Notes under the pieces: model-generated | Database searches by the model: none | What the model saw: the letters and a program-made list of their open reading frames with translations, nothing else | Told to the model about the DNA's origin: nothing | Source: Kluyvera georgiana ATCC 51603 | GTDB taxonomy: Bacteria; Pseudomonadota; Gammaproteobacteria; Enterobacterales; Enterobacteriaceae | Assembly (NCBI RefSeq): GCF_001654985.1 | Contig: NZ_LXEU01000047.1 | Span: 1 to 64,000, forward strand | Direction: 5' to 3' | Length of the DNA stretch: 64,000 bases | Part shown: positions 63,752 to 64,000 of the stretch, piece by piece | Layout: every line of letters starts with the position of its first letter | How positions within the stretch are numbered: the stretch's first letter is position 1 | Made by a program: the position numbers and the translations under genes

Positions 63752-64000
63752 TCATTTGTGCATTGATTTATCGGTTCCGTTATTTAAGCGAATAAAGTCT
63801 TCCGGCGTATCGATATCGAGGATAATCGCTGGATTATTAAGCGTGAGAGTACGACAGGGGCCGGAGAGCAAGGATTGCCTTACTGACGTTCGGAGAGGGC
63901 CGCTTAAGCACCGCCGTAAATTGTTGGTAGATGAAAGAATGGGATGACCCGGAACCCCCGCGTAATGCGGCAACAGCGTGCCTTCGAAGCGCTGCTGCCA
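63752..64000 (-). CDS. mocA: MocA, molybdenum cofactor cytidylyltransferase, C-terminal part
   Basis: The frame is open from the stop at 63752 to the window edge, giving the last 82 residues. It contains HYAGVPGHPILSS and IILDIDTPEDFIRL, matching the end of E. coli MocA (192 residues), which makes molybdopterin cytosine dinucleotide (MCD) for enzymes of the xanthine dehydrogenase family. Its place next to ygfK and ssnA is as in E. coli. The 255 bases between it and ygfK show no gene apart from the promoter. It supports maturation of the molybdenum hydroxylase at 48.6 kb. The N-terminal half lies outside the window. Confidence 0.9.
   Translation of the reverse strand, partial: WQQRFEGTLLPHYAGVPGHPILSSTNNLRRCLSGPLRTSVRQSLLSGPCRTLTLNNPAIILDIDTPEDFIRLNNGTDKSMHK

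Noticed and set aside
1-64000. tRNA, rRNA, CRISPR, insertion sequence or prophage genes
   Set aside because: No tRNA-like cloverleaf, direct-repeat array, transposase or phage structural gene was recognised; accessory blocks carry no visible mobility genes or attachment repeats.

Overview
The window is chromosomal DNA of an enterobacterium (Enterobacteriaceae, Escherichia/Citrobacter/Klebsiella type). Many genes are close relatives of E. coli K-12 genes in a recognisable order (ynfA, rspA, ydfI, rspR/ydfH, ydfG, dcp, mgtS, ydeE, eamA, marBAR, marC, sotB, ptrR, sad, glsB, yneG, dgcF, uxaB, yneE). Several blocks absent from that place in K-12 are set between them, so the genus is not fixed. No rRNA, tRNA, CRISPR array or IS element was recognised.

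Layout. 1-7.5 kb: end of ynfA, then rspA (mannonate dehydratase family), an AT-richer tripartite TRAP transporter, the oxidoreductase ydfI, a UspG-like stress protein and the GntR regulator rspR; together a hexonate uptake and catabolism module. 7.5-11.7 kb: ydfG, a chromosomal hok/mok/sok-type type I toxin locus, dcp, an unrecognised 56-residue ORF and a possible small RNA beside mgtS. 11.7-20.2 kb: mgtS, an inserted ftrA/rhodanese/MetE-like trio, ydeE, eamA, the mar locus with its operator, marC and sotB.

20.4-31.9 kb is an accessory block between sotB and ptrR. It holds a PhzF protein and a divergent gene set: an SLC13-type permease, a YhcH-type protein, a cytoplasmic BNR/sialidase-like protein, a TerC protein, a DapA/NanA-type aldolase and an iron alcohol dehydrogenase on one side; a four-carbon acid-sugar kinase, a PdxA2-type dehydrogenase and a DeoR repressor on the other, with an L-2-hydroxyacid dehydrogenase convergent to them. 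Two matching inverted repeats lie in the divergent promoter region. The set reads as an undescribed pathway for an acidic sugar that ends in pyruvate and dihydroxyacetone phosphate.

31.9-40.6 kb is a core block (ptrR, sad, glsB, yneG, dgcF, GNAT, uxaB, yneE, GNAT). 40.6-48.3 kb is accessory: a 32-residue membrane peptide, two AraC-type regulators, a metallo-beta-lactamase-fold protein, an ANR/PerC-like regulator, a cfa gene, an amino-acid permease and digH.

48.6-64 kb is an anaerobic purine/uric-acid block: a fused molybdenum-FAD hydroxylase (with an apparent -1 frameshift near its start) and its 2Fe-2S subunit; selenocysteine-containing formate dehydrogenase fdhF directly downstream of the urate permease uacT and a novel 38-residue ORF; the divergent uacF and a ygfS-like ferredoxin; then ssnA, ygfK and the end of mocA. 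Candidate sigma-54 promoters precede the molybdenum hydroxylase, uacT and ygfK. The linkage of fdhF to uacT/uacF fits formate as electron donor for anaerobic urate breakdown.
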